Part shown: positions 8,551-16,616 of the stretch, in pieces
Numbering within the stretch: the stretch's first letter is position 1
Layout of the letters: every line of letters begins with the position of its first letter
Source of the DNA: Dyadobacter arcticus
Lineage (GTDB): Bacteria; Bacteroidota; Bacteroidia; Cytophagales; Spirosomataceae
Assembly: GCF_011762185.1 (NCBI RefSeq)
Contig: NZ_JAASQJ010000001.1
Span: 248,001 to 312,000, forward strand
Length of the DNA stretch: 64,000 nt
Direction: 5' to 3'
Notes under the pieces: model-generated
The model's input: the letters and a program-made list of their open reading frames with translations, nothing else
The model's database searches: none
Told to the model about the DNA's origin: nothing
Made by a program: the position numbers and the translations under genes

Positions 8551-9282
8551 ATGAGACACGCGCCGAACCGCAATAAAATTTTTAAGTCACTCTTACTACT
8601 AATTAGCATCCTTTTCTATGACAGCACTGGCTATGCTCAAGGTTTTGAAATGCTTGCCTTCAAACCACTTTTCAATGGAAAAAACCTGAATGGATGGGTG
8701 GATGTTAATACTTCCAAAGATACCTGGAAAGTTAAAGACGGAACATTAATCTGTTTGGGAAAACCAATTGGTGTCATGAGGAGCGATCGCCAATATGAAA
8801 ATTTTATCCTGGAAATCGAATGGAAACATATGGAAGCAGGAGGGAATTCCGGCGTTTTTATATGGAGTGAAGGAACGCCACAAGAAAATGATCCTTTGAC
8901 AAAAGCCATCGAAGTACAAATGCTCGAACTGGAATATGCACCACAACATCATGCAACCGATGACTATGTCCACGGTGAGCTTTTCCCAACAATGGGAATG
9001 AAGGCAATTCCGGACAATCCCAGAGGTCCAAGAAGCAAATCGCTCGAAAAAAGGTGTAAAGGAAAAGGCGAATGGAATAAGTATGTGGTTGTTTGTGTCG
9101 ACGGAACCGTCAAACTTTCCGTGAATGGCAAATTTGTAAATGGTTTACGAGGCTCGGAGCGTAAAAAGGGCTACATATGCCTGGAAGCCGAAGGTGCCGA
9201 GATTCATTTTCGCAACATCCGAATTCTTGAACTACCATCCGGAATTACGTCGGCAGAGCAAATTGCCCCTGTGGTGAATTGA
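8551..9282 (+). CDS. Secreted DUF1080 protein (3-keto-disaccharide hydrolase family)
   Basis: The protein belongs to the DUF1080 family, a concanavalin-like beta-sandwich fold that includes enzymes acting on 3-keto-glycosides and many secreted Bacteroidetes proteins of unknown substrate. The marks are [16 protein letters not shown] near the mature N-terminus, [38 protein letters not shown], and a late [33 protein letters not shown]. The ATG at 8551 gives a signal peptide ending near GYAQ, so I prefer it to upstream codons; the protein is then 243 residues. It is likely periplasmic or secreted. The gene stands alone, with no polysaccharide utilisation genes nearby. Confidence 0.86.
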   Translation: MRHAPNRNKIFKSLLLLISILFYDSTGYAQGFEMLAFKPLFNGKNLNGWVDVNTSKDTWKVKDGTLICLGKPIGVMRSDRQYENFILEIEWKHMEAGGNSGVFIWSEGTPQENDPLTKAIEVQMLELEYAPQHHATDDYVHGELFPTMGMKAIPDNPRGPRSKSLEKRCKGKGEWNKYVVVCVDGTVKLSVNGKFVNGLRGSERKKGYICLEAEGAEIHFRNIRILELPSGITSAEQIAPVVN

Positions 9283-9333
9283 TTTGCGAAGATGGTTTTC
9301 TACCAATAACTTACGGGATAAATCTTCTTCTGC

Positions 9334-10137
9334 ATGAAAATTTCCTTCGTTGGCTCCGGAAATGTGGCCTGGCACCTGGCTCAGGCATTTGAAGATGCAG
9401 GTCACTGGATCTGTGAGGTTTACAGCCGCGACACACAAAAGGCACGACAACTTGCTTCCTTTCTGTATGACACCAATATTCAGCCAGATCTAAATTTCTC
9501 CGAAAGCGAGGCCGAAGTGATTGTTATTGCGGTAAGCGACGATGCCATTGAAACGATCCTCGAAAGAATCGTTCTTCCGGAAGGCGTTATTTTGGTGCAT
9601 ACATCCGGTACCCGCTCACTCGCCGAATTTCAGAACCTCGTAGAAATATACAGTGACGTATACGTGCATACCGGCGTTTTTTATCCTTTGCAGACTTTTA
9701 CCAAAGGAATTGAAATGGATTACAAAGCACTTCCCCTTTGTGTAGAGTCCAAAAGCGAGCTGATTGAAAACAAATTGATCCAATTGGCTCAAAGTGTCAG
9801 TGATAATGTAAACCGGATGGATTCCGATGAAAGGTTCATTTTGCACGTAGCCGCTGTTTTTGCCAGTAATTTCACTAATTACCTTCTTACCGTTTCACAT
9901 GACATGCTGGATCGCGAGCAATTAAGTTTTGATCTGCTCAAACCCCTGATCCAGACTACCATTTATAAGGCCATGTTATCCAACGATCCTGCGTTGGGAC
10001 AAACCGGTCCCGCCCGTCGCGGCGACTGGAAAACAACCGCCCGGCATCTGGAGTATCTGCAGGAAACCAACGAAGACTGGACGGATATTTACAGAGTTTT
10101 AACCGATAAAATTCGAAACTTCTATATTTCAAAATAA
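9334..10137 (+). CDS. Rossmann-fold DUF2520 protein, probable NAD(P)-dependent oxidoreductase
   Basis: The 267-residue protein starts with a dinucleotide-binding motif, SFVGSGNVAWHLAQAFEDAGH, and continues as a ProC-like Rossmann domain to about residue 110, including VIVIAVSDDAIETI and LVHTSGTRSLAEF. The rest matches the DUF2520 helical domain, with VHTGVFYPLQTF, FILHVAAVFASNFTNYL and QTGPARRGDWKTTARHLEYL. The fold suggests a reductase or dehydrogenase, but no substrate is known for the family. It is followed after 64 bases by kdsC, which has its own promoter, so the two are perhaps only loosely linked. Identification of the family is firm; the reaction is not. Confidence 0.88.
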   Translation: MKISFVGSGNVAWHLAQAFEDAGHWICEVYSRDTQKARQLASFLYDTNIQPDLNFSESEAEVIVIAVSDDAIETILERIVLPEGVILVHTSGTRSLAEFQNLVEIYSDVYVHTGVFYPLQTFTKGIEMDYKALPLCVESKSELIENKLIQLAQSVSDNVNRMDSDERFILHVAAVFASNFTNYLLTVSHDMLDREQLSFDLLKPLIQTTIYKAMLSNDPALGQTGPARRGDWKTTARHLEYLQETNEDWTDIYRVLTDKIRNFYISK

Positions 10138-10148
10138 TAGAAACCCAC

Positions 10149-10177
10149 TCTGTCTGGAAAAAGTTAGGCTATATTTG
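10149..10177 (+). promoter_or_regulatory. Probable promoter for kdsC
   Basis: TATATTTG at 10170-10177 matches the -7 consensus; a weak TCTG lies 17 bases upstream. The predicted start near 10184 falls after an upstream TTG (10175) and before the ATG at 10202, which supports the ATG as the true kdsC start. Confidence 0.5.
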
Positions 10178-10201
10178 CAGGATTCACTACTTCATTATTT
10201 C

Positions 10202-10723
10202 ATGAATTCCTCGTTAACGGATCGTTTTCAGCGCATTACCACATTCATTTTTGATATCGACGGTGTCATGACTGACGGTAGCGTAATCGCTTTGGAATCA
10301 GGAGAGCAACCCAGGATTTTTAATGTCCGTGATGGTTATGGTATCAATCGCGCCGTAAGGTTAGGATACCGCGTTGCGATCATATCTGCACAAAGCCAAC
10401 TTGGCGTCCGCAAGCGTCTGGAATACCTGGGCGTAACCGATATTTTTATCGGAACATCTCCCGACGGGAAGTTGCCCGTCTTCAAAAAGTATCTTGCAGA
10501 GACTAACATAACGTTAGACGAAATCGTATACATGGGTGATGACCTGCCCGATTATGAAGTCATGCGAACCGGGATACTTGCAGCTTGTCCCGCCGATTCT
10601 GCCGAAGAAATATTAGCATTGGCCGATTATATATCTCCAAAAAATGGCGGTTACGGAGCTGTTCGTGACCTTATTGAACAAGTTCTGAAAGCTCAGGGAA
10701 AATGGATGTCCTGGTTCGAATGA
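10202..10723 (+). CDS. kdsC: KdsC-like 3-deoxy-D-manno-octulosonate 8-phosphate phosphatase
   Basis: KdsC removes the phosphate from KDO-8-phosphate to give KDO for the LPS inner core. The protein is a C0-type HAD phosphatase with no cap domain: the nucleophile motif FDIDGVMTDG (Asp18 and Asp20 counting from the ATG), a basic residue in the middle of the chain (KLPVFKKYL), and the metal motif YMGDDLPDYEVM. At 173 residues it has the expected family length and would form a tetramer. It ends 25 bases before the acyltransferase gene, also on the plus strand. The pathway partner kdsD lies at 61660-62676, far from this locus. Confidence 0.92.
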   Translation: MNSSLTDRFQRITTFIFDIDGVMTDGSVIALESGEQPRIFNVRDGYGINRAVRLGYRVAIISAQSQLGVRKRLEYLGVTDIFIGTSPDGKLPVFKKYLAETNITLDEIVYMGDDLPDYEVMRTGILAACPADSAEEILALADYISPKNGGYGAVRDLIEQVLKAQGKWMSWFE

Positions 10724-10748
10724 TAACGAGCAACCTGGAATAGAATCA

Positions 10749-11864
10749 GTGGAAAAAAAGCGCTATTTCCCTAACCTGAACGGCATTCGTTGCATTGCAG
10801 CACTTCTTGTTGTTTTTCATCACCTGGAACAAGCAAAGCATGCTCTGGGAATTGCTAATGTTTACGATTGGCCAATTATTCAGCATGCAGGAAGGCTTGG
10901 GGTAGGCTTGTTTTTCGTTTTAAGCGGCTTTCTAATCACTTATTTGCTGCTGGAAGAGAAGGGGCGATTTGGCAATGTTGATGCCAAAAAGTTTTACTTG
11001 CGTCGTGTATTCCGGATCTGGCCTATTTACTTTCTGATCATTGGGCTTTCCTTCTTTGTTTTTCCCCACATTACCTTGCTCGACTATCCGGGTACGGCCG
11101 AAAAAATCCAGATTCATGCCGCTGAGCGCCTTTCTTTACTTTTGCTGGTACTCCCCAATTTTGCGTTTGTCCTTTACGACCTTCCCTATTGGTGTGCTCA
11201 GACATGGTCAATTGGTGTTGAAGAGCAATTTTATTACCTGTGGCCCTGGTTGATCAAATACCCGAAAAGGCGTATTCAGATCATTTTGCTATTTCTGGCG
11301 ATTACGGCTGGAATTTTATTTTTGGGATTGTATTTTGTCAATCCTTCCGAGGAAATGAAGGATGCCATCATCACCACATTCCTGGGCCAGTTCCGCATTC
11401 AAACGATGGCACTTGGTGGACTGTGTGCCTGGCTGGTTTACAAAGAAAAAACCAGGATTCTTGAAGTGGTTTTCAGGAAAGAGGTTCAGGTGATTGTGTA
11501 CTGCCTTTTGATCTCCCTATTTCTTTCAGGCATACATTTTAGTGGCTTTCTGGAAGTATATGCCATGTTCTTTGCATTTTTTGTACTGAATGTTTCATGC
11601 AATGAAAATACCATTATCAGCCTTGATAATGCTGTTATGAACCATTTGGGCAAAGTTTCTTATGGGCTTTACATTTACCACGTGGTGGTGATTGTGTTAA
11701 TCATTAACCTTCTCACTGCCAATTCTCCGAAATGGGAAGGGCCTGTATATCAAGCTGTTCTCTACATTTCGACATTTGTCGGATCTGTGTTGGTTGCGTC
11801 CTTGTCTTATACCTACTTCGAAAAGCCTTTGCTTGCTTTCAAAGACCGGAAATTTGGGCGGTAA
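10749..11864 (+). CDS. Acyltransferase 3 family membrane protein
   Basis: This is an integral membrane acyltransferase of the OafA/YrhL type, which transfers acetyl or other acyl groups to sugars of LPS, capsule or other glycans. The 371-residue protein starts at a GTG (10749), giving MEKKRYFPNLNGIRCIAALLVVFHHLEQ. The pair His24-His25 and the later VGVEEQFYYLWP-like motif (SIGVEEQFYYLWPWL) are family signatures. About ten hydrophobic segments follow, and the last part reads YTYFEKPLL, the usual end of the family. The substrate cannot be read from sequence. It follows kdsC closely, so envelope glycan modification is a reasonable guess. Confidence 0.88.
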   Translation: MEKKRYFPNLNGIRCIAALLVVFHHLEQAKHALGIANVYDWPIIQHAGRLGVGLFFVLSGFLITYLLLEEKGRFGNVDAKKFYLRRVFRIWPIYFLIIGLSFFVFPHITLLDYPGTAEKIQIHAAERLSLLLLVLPNFAFVLYDLPYWCAQTWSIGVEEQFYYLWPWLIKYPKRRIQIILLFLAITAGILFLGLYFVNPSEEMKDAIITTFLGQFRIQTMALGGLCAWLVYKEKTRILEVVFRKEVQVIVYCLLISLFLSGIHFSGFLEVYAMFFAFFVLNVSCNENTIISLDNAVMNHLGKVSYGLYIYHVVVIVLIINLLTANSPKWEGPVYQAVLYISTFVGSVLVASLSYTYFEKPLLAFKDRKFGR

Positions 11865-11871
11865 GTTTAAA

Positions 11872-12705
11872 TCAATGGTCAATTTGGCTTGGAAGTTCAG
11901 ACATCGTATAGAATTTTAGCTTCTGAGCATGCGCCTCTCTTAATATCTTTTCAAGAAGCGCTACGCTAAATCCATATTCTCCATTTTTGGGATCATTGTA
12001 TAGGGGCTCGTGGCCAAACAACATTAATGCTATATTGCTTGCCTTCGCCTTCTGAATCGCTTCTTTCATTCCCACTTCGGTTACTCCCGAATCCGTGTCA
12101 ATAAGCAATGCATCCACGGACGTTTGGTGGTCAAATTTGTAATAAATCCAACTCATAAGTCGCGGGGCCAACGCGTAAACCTGTAAACCAAGCAGTTTTC
12201 TTCTTGAAACAGCTACATCACGCAGTATTTTGAATCCATAAGCCGTGAGTACAGAGTCAACTTTATCATTATGGTTGCCGCCGGGATGTGCGTAGGATGT
12301 GGGTGAAAAACCTGCGGCAGCCATATGCTTCAACCCAGGTTTAAGTTCAAGATCGGCGTATTTCGCAGGGCCGACAGCTGCTATTAATTCTGTTGACTTC
12401 CCGTGCGTTGTGCTGTGAAAACCAATTTCGTGGCCGTCCTTTTCCAGTTGTTTGAGCTTGGTGATTTCATCCGTTGAAAGGCTATCAGGACAGGTAATGA
12501 AGAAGGTAACCTTTGCATTGTATTTTTGAAACAATGGTCGGAGGGCGTACCACTCATTAATAAAGTGGTCATCAAAAGAAATCGCTACTCCGCTTTTGTT
12601 AGCAATTTTGGTATCAGGCTGACAGGCAATTAGCACTGCTCCGAATGAGAGAGCAGCCAATATGATGTGAAAGAGTCGGATTAACCTTGACAATGTATAT
12701 TTCAA
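11872..12705 (-). CDS. Polysaccharide deacetylase family lipoprotein
   Basis: The 277-residue protein has a signal peptide ending in a lipobox (LIAC, Cys28), so it is probably a lipoprotein. The rest is a NodB-like deacetylase domain (carbohydrate esterase 4 fold): the motif VAISFDDHF with Asp45-Asp46, then DGHEIGFHSTTHGKS with His97 and His101 as metal ligands, and SYAHPGGNHN as the later motif. The two aspartates and two histidines suggest an active metal site. It ends near ALMLFGHEPLYNDP. Neighbours are an acyltransferase on the opposite strand and sbcD divergently transcribed. The substrate is unknown; cell-surface glycan is an inference. Confidence 0.85.
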   Translation of the reverse strand: MKYTLSRLIRLFHIILAALSFGAVLIACQPDTKIANKSGVAISFDDHFINEWYALRPLFQKYNAKVTFFITCPDSLSTDEITKLKQLEKDGHEIGFHSTTHGKSTELIAAVGPAKYADLELKPGLKHMAAAGFSPTSYAHPGGNHNDKVDSVLTAYGFKILRDVAVSRRKLLGLQVYALAPRLMSWIYYKFDHQTSVDALLIDTDSGVTEVGMKEAIQKAKASNIALMLFGHEPLYNDPKNGEYGFSVALLEKILREAHAQKLKFYTMSELPSQIDH

Positions 12706-12750
12706 TACTTCGGGGATGAAATGTTATTTTCGCTAAATTAACCACACAAA

Positions 12751-13971
12751 ATGAAAATTCTCCACACCGCGGACTGGCATATTGGTAAAAAGCTGGACCT
12801 GTACTCCCGACTGGATGAGCAGCGGCTTGTACTCGACGAGATTTGTGAAATAGCCGAACGTGAAATGGTTGATGCTGTGGTTGTGGCGGGCGACCTGTTT
12901 GACAACTTTAATCCGTCATCCGAAGCTACCGAACTTTTATACAGCACATTACATCGACTTTCAGCCAGCGGAAGCCGGGCGGTCATCGCCATCGCCGGAA
13001 ATCACGACTCGCCGGAACGCATTCAGGTACCTGATGCGCTCGCCAAAGTTTGCGGGATTTTGTTTGTAGGGTTTCCTAATACAGAGGTGAAACCCTTTTG
13101 CACCCAAGGCAAAGTTGACGTTGTGCGCACGGCAAAAGGATTTATTGAAATCATGCTACCAAACTGCGATTTTCCGCTCCGGATCCTACATACGCCATAT
13201 GCCAATGAACAGCGTCTAAAAACCTTTTTGGGCGTGGAAGATTCGGAAGAAGCGTTGAGAATACATTTACAGGAACATTGGAAAGAACTTGCCGACAATT
13301 ACCTCGACGATCAGGGTTTCAATGTACTTGCGACCCATTTATATGTAATGCAGAAAGGCGGCCCGATGCCCGAAGAACCAGATGATGAACGTCCCATCCT
13401 TCACATCGGCGGCGCCCAGGCCATTTTTACAGAAAATTTCCCAAAACAGGTCCATTACATCGCTTTGGGGCATTTGCATCGATATCAGGTTGTCGACAAA
13501 AATCCTGCGCCTTCCGTCTATTCCAGCAGCCCCCTTGCTTATAGTTTTTCAGAAGCCAATCAAACGAAGTACGTCGTGCTGATTGAAGCCGAAGCCGGAA
13601 AACTCTTGAGTTACCACCCAATTGAATTGTTAAACGGTAAAAAACTACGTCGAAAAAGCTTCCACAACATCGATGAAGCTATTTCCTGGTTGCACGAACA
13701 TTCGGAAGATCTGATCGAGCTAACCATCATTTCTGATAATTACCTCGAAGCTTCGGACAAAAAACGTCTGATGGAAGCACATTCCGGCATTATCCAGATC
13801 ATCCCACAAATCAAAAAAACCGAAGTGATGGAGAACAGCTCTGAAATTGACCTAACACTCAGTATGGAAAAATTATTTCAGGAGTATTTTAAATCGAAAA
13901 ACAAAGGACAGGAACCTTCGGAAGGGTTACTGGAGGTTTTCAGGGAGGTTTTGGGAACGGAGGGAGAGTGA
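12751..13971 (+). CDS. sbcD: SbcD/Mre11-type exonuclease subunit
   Basis: SbcD is the nuclease of the SbcCD complex, which opens DNA hairpins and cleaves protein-blocked DNA ends with ATP-dependent help from SbcC. The 406-residue protein has all calcineurin-like phosphoesterase motifs: HTADWHIGKKL at the start, VVAGDLFDNFNP, AIAGNHDSPERI, and the later THLYVMQ and ALGHLHRYQVV. The C-terminal part with a capping region is present. The usual partner sbcC does not follow; the next gene, on the opposite strand, is an AbiEii-like protein. Start at the ATG at 12751 places HTADWH near residue 5, as in other members. Confidence 0.94.
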   Translation: MKILHTADWHIGKKLDLYSRLDEQRLVLDEICEIAEREMVDAVVVAGDLFDNFNPSSEATELLYSTLHRLSASGSRAVIAIAGNHDSPERIQVPDALAKVCGILFVGFPNTEVKPFCTQGKVDVVRTAKGFIEIMLPNCDFPLRILHTPYANEQRLKTFLGVEDSEEALRIHLQEHWKELADNYLDDQGFNVLATHLYVMQKGGPMPEEPDDERPILHIGGAQAIFTENFPKQVHYIALGHLHRYQVVDKNPAPSVYSSSPLAYSFSEANQTKYVVLIEAEAGKLLSYHPIELLNGKKLRRKSFHNIDEAISWLHEHSEDLIELTIISDNYLEASDKKRLMEAHSGIIQIIPQIKKTEVMENSSEIDLTLSMEKLFQEYFKSKNKGQEPSEGLLEVFREVLGTEGE

Positions 13972-13976
13972 TTTAC

Positions 13977-14612
13977 TTAGAATGTCTTATGGCTTTTCAA
14001 AATGGCCTCTCTAATTCTCTTTTGAACTTTACTGATTGAAATCTTAGTCAACATCTTAGGTGGATCCATTTGTGGATCTATATCACCAAAGTAAGAAATC
14101 GCCTTCAAAGCAATCACCGCATTCATATGTGGATACTTGATTTCAAAAAATGACACTATTTCATTTAGACAAAAATGTTCAAGAAGGAAAAATAGATCAA
14201 TAAAGTCTTTTAGCCTTTTGCCAGAGTTGACAATAGCATTCAATTTCATTGCTGCAATATCCTCTGTCGACAGAAAAGATATTCCATCTTCGTGAATGGG
14301 CGGTTTTAAAAAAACATAATCATGGCGGATGAAATCTGTCTTGATATTATTAATAAAGGTGAGAAGAGTACCTGAATTTCTCTGGAAAGAAACTTGTAAG
14401 TCGAAATGGTTTTTAAGGACACTTATCAGGTCATCAGTAACGAAATCATTTCTGCTAAACAAGTCAATATCAATGGAATTACGATGCCCATATTGCAGTG
14501 CCAGTGCTGTTCCTCCTACTAAAAAGAAATCTTTTAACTCGGCCAGTTTTTGTAACTCCTGAATTAAAGAGAATGTTTCCGGATGGATTACAAACGGATC
14601 TTTATTTAACAT
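13977..14612 (-). CDS. AbiEii-like nucleotidyltransferase (possible toxin)
   Basis: The protein belongs to the nucleotidyltransferase superfamily often annotated as AbiEii/AbiGii toxin. The 211-residue reading from the ATG at 14612 has LVGGTALALQYGHRNSIDIDLFSR, where Gly33-Gly34 and Asp48-Asp50 form the nucleotide and metal site, followed by SFLSTEDIAAMKLNAIVNSGKRLKDFIDLFFLLE, another typical stretch. AbiEii proteins are toxins of type IV toxin-antitoxin systems, inhibiting growth through tRNA or nucleotide modification. The start region overlaps the end of a small gene (14602-14862) by 11 bases, which fits a coupled pair. A TTG at 14633 is an alternative start. Confidence 0.8.
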   Translation of the reverse strand: MLNKDPFVIHPETFSLIQELQKLAELKDFFLVGGTALALQYGHRNSIDIDLFSRNDFVTDDLISVLKNHFDLQVSFQRNSGTLLTFINNIKTDFIRHDYVFLKPPIHEDGISFLSTEDIAAMKLNAIVNSGKRLKDFIDLFFLLEHFCLNEIVSFFEIKYPHMNAVIALKAISYFGDIDPQMDPPKMLTKISISKVQKRIREAILKSHKTF

Positions 14613-14862
14613 TGACCATATCTGAGCAAACAAAAAGACGCGAAAAATCCTTATCCCTTTCCGAAAGCCGATCCGACCATTCTATTGCTTCAAGGATCTG
14701 TTCTTTTGAATAATATCTTACAATCTCCCGCCAGCTTTCAAGATTACCTCTTTCCAAAACGCGCTCAATTACAATTTTGTAAGATTTGATAAAATTGTAG
14801 TTAGCATAATCAAATTCCCACAAAAGATTGGCGGGAATATTGGGCCTGATATTTTTTTTCAT
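14602..14862 (-). CDS. Small DUF6922-like protein, possible antitoxin of the AbiEii-like gene
   Basis: The 86-residue protein starts at the ATG at 14862: MKKNIRPNIPANLLWEFDYANYNF, then VIERVLERGNLESWREIVRYYSKEQILEAIEWSDRLSERDKDFSRLF. This resembles small Bacteroidetes proteins labelled DUF6922, which commonly sit directly before AbiEii-like nucleotidyltransferases. The pair overlap here by 11 bases, so they are almost certainly co-expressed. It has no recognisable DNA-binding domain, unlike AbiEi. Antitoxin activity is inferred from position and pairing only. An upstream TTG at 14925 would add 21 hydrophobic-looking residues and is less likely. Confidence 0.6.
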   Translation of the reverse strand: MKKNIRPNIPANLLWEFDYANYNFIKSYKIVIERVLERGNLESWREIVRYYSKEQILEAIEWSDRLSERDKDFSRLFVCSDMVNVK

Positions 14863-14968
14863 TGCGTCGATTTGAATTGTGACAAGCCAGAAGCGATCCG
14901 ACGGTAAAAATAAAAGGACAAGCAATTTCTATGATTACTTGTCCTTTAGAAATTTTCTAAAATCCTAC

Positions 14969-15352
14969 CTAACTAGCCCTCCTCAGCTTCGCCTCGATCG
15001 TCTGCTGAGTATGAGGCACAATGCGAAGACGTTCTTTGGGTATTAGCTTGCCAGTATCGATGCAAACGCCGTAAGTGCCGTTTTTAATGCGTACCAGCGC
15101 ATTTTCAAGCTGGATTGAATATTTCTGTAAACGAGCTGCCAACTGACTTAAATTCTCGCGTTCACTTGCATCCGCCCCGTCTTCAACCAGCTTTGCAGAA
15201 CCAGCTGTAATGTCCGTGCCGCTGTCATTTTTCTTACTCAGCCCTCCTTTGATATAATTGAGCTCGTTCATGGTAGCTTCCAATTTTCCACGAATAAGCG
15301 CTTCAAATTCTCTTAACTCTTCCTCCGAATATCTTGTGCGTTCTTCTTGCAT
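14969..15352 (-). CDS. TraR/DksA-family protein lacking zinc-finger cysteines
   Basis: The protein is a small DksA/TraR homologue of 127 residues from the ATG at 15352. DksA-type proteins bind RNA polymerase through the secondary channel and alter initiation, often with ppGpp. The coiled-coil (TRYSEEELREFEALIRGKLEATMNEL) and the C-terminal globular motif GTYGVCIDTGKLIPKERLRIVPHTQQTIEAK are visible. The four zinc-binding cysteines of DksA are reduced to one, as in many Bacteroidetes members. The TTG at 15391 would give an extra N-terminal tail, but it lies within the predicted promoter region, so I reject it. Only family-level function is certain. Confidence 0.86.
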   Translation of the reverse strand: MQEERTRYSEEELREFEALIRGKLEATMNELNYIKGGLSKKNDSGTDITAGSAKLVEDGADASERENLSQLAARLQKYSIQLENALVRIKNGTYGVCIDTGKLIPKERLRIVPHTQQTIEAKLRRAS

Positions 15353-15395
15353 AATCTTGGTTGATTTTGTTATTATCAAGGAGCGTTTCAAAGTA

Positions 15396-15403
15396 CAAAA
15401 GTA
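15396..15403 (-). promoter_or_regulatory. -7 element for the DksA-like gene
   Basis: TACTTTTG on the minus strand matches the TAnnTTTG box; no -33 TTG was found at the right distance. The predicted start near 15389 gives a leader of about 37 bases before the ATG at 15352. Confidence 0.4.
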
Positions 15404-15486
15404 CTAGTATTCTGCTTATTTGTAACATTAAACAAACAAAGCCACAACCTATTACAGGAAATGGCTTTGTCTGATCTATTTATATT

Positions 15487-16467
15487 TTATTTGTAAAGAA
15501 CTGATTTAACTGCCTCAACCACTCTTTTTATATTGGGTAATATCTCTTCAATGAGTGTAGGGGCATAGGGAAGCGGAACATCGCGGTTGGTAACCCTTAT
15601 CACGGGCGCGTCCATATAATCGAGCGCGTGACGTTGGATATGATAGGTAATTTCCGAGGAAATAGATGCCAGCGGCCATGCTTCTTCCACGATCACGCAG
15701 CGGTTGGTTTTCTTAACAGATTCAATAACAGCAGGATAATCAATCGGGCGGACGGTTCTTAAATCCACGACTTCCACATCAATACCCTCTTTCTCTAATT
15801 GCAATGCAGCTGGCATCACAACGCGAGGTATCATTTTACCAAAAGAAACGATCGTCACATCTTTTCCCTGACGTTTCACATCTGCCTTGCCAAGCGGGAT
15901 CAGGTATTCTTCTTCCGGAACCTGCATTTTATCTCCATACATTACTTCGGACTCCATGAAAATAACCGGGTTATTATCACGTATGGCAGATTTAAGAAGT
16001 CCCTTGGCATCATAAGGATTAGCCGGAACAACCACTTTCAAACCGGGGGTATTGGCAAACCAGTTTTCAAAATTTTGTGAATGCTGCGCTCCTAGCTGTC
16101 CTGCATTACCGGTAGGCCCGCGAAACACGATCGGGCAGCCATATTGTCCTGCCGACATAGAAAGAATTTTCGCGGCGCTGTTGATGATTTGGTCAATAGC
16201 AACCAGGGAGAAATTAAATGTCATGAATTCGACGATCGGGCGAAGTCCGTTTCCGGCAGCTCCAACCGCAATTCCCGCAAATCCAAGCTCTGCAATGGGC
16301 GTATCGATCACGCGCTCGGGACCAAATTCGTCCAACATTCCCTGACTGGCTTTGTAAGCGCCGTTGTATTCTGCAACTTCCTCACCCATCAGAAAAATAC
16401 TTTTGTCAAGGCGCATCTCTTCCGACATAGCGTCGCGAATGGCATCTCTGAATGCTAATTCTTTCAT
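15487..16467 (-). CDS. pdhB: Pyruvate dehydrogenase E1 component, beta subunit
   Basis: This 326-residue protein is an E1 beta subunit of the pyruvate or a related 2-oxoacid dehydrogenase complex; it pairs with an alpha subunit to bind thiamine diphosphate. The motifs FRDAIRDAMSEEMRLDKSIFLMGEEVAEYNGAYKASQG, RVIDTPIAELGFAGIAVGAA and QLGAQHSQNFENWFANTPGLKVV are those of PdhB. Near the end, NRDVPLPYAPTLIEEILP is characteristic of pyruvate-type E1 beta. No alpha-subunit or E2 gene lies in this region, so it is transcribed alone. The ATG at 16467 gives the correct N-terminus. Confidence 0.93.
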   Translation of the reverse strand: MKELAFRDAIRDAMSEEMRLDKSIFLMGEEVAEYNGAYKASQGMLDEFGPERVIDTPIAELGFAGIAVGAAGNGLRPIVEFMTFNFSLVAIDQIINSAAKILSMSAGQYGCPIVFRGPTGNAGQLGAQHSQNFENWFANTPGLKVVVPANPYDAKGLLKSAIRDNNPVIFMESEVMYGDKMQVPEEEYLIPLGKADVKRQGKDVTIVSFGKMIPRVVMPAALQLEKEGIDVEVVDLRTVRPIDYPAVIESVKKTNRCVIVEEAWPLASISSEITYHIQRHALDYMDAPVIRVTNRDVPLPYAPTLIEEILPNIKRVVEAVKSVLYK

Positions 16468-16616
16468 TCGTAATTTTATGATTATTTAATTCTTAGAAGA
16501 ACCCATTGCAAAACCCTGCTTTCTGTTGTTGGATTGAACATTCGCGGTTACATCAAAAGAAGTTTTGTGTACTTATTTCAAAATGTCTCGTAAAATTAGA
16601 GAAACGAGCCCAATTC

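Noticed and set aside
10700..10723. tRNA-like TTCGAAT motif near the kdsC stop
   Set aside because: It is the end of the kdsC coding sequence and no cloverleaf can be drawn around it.
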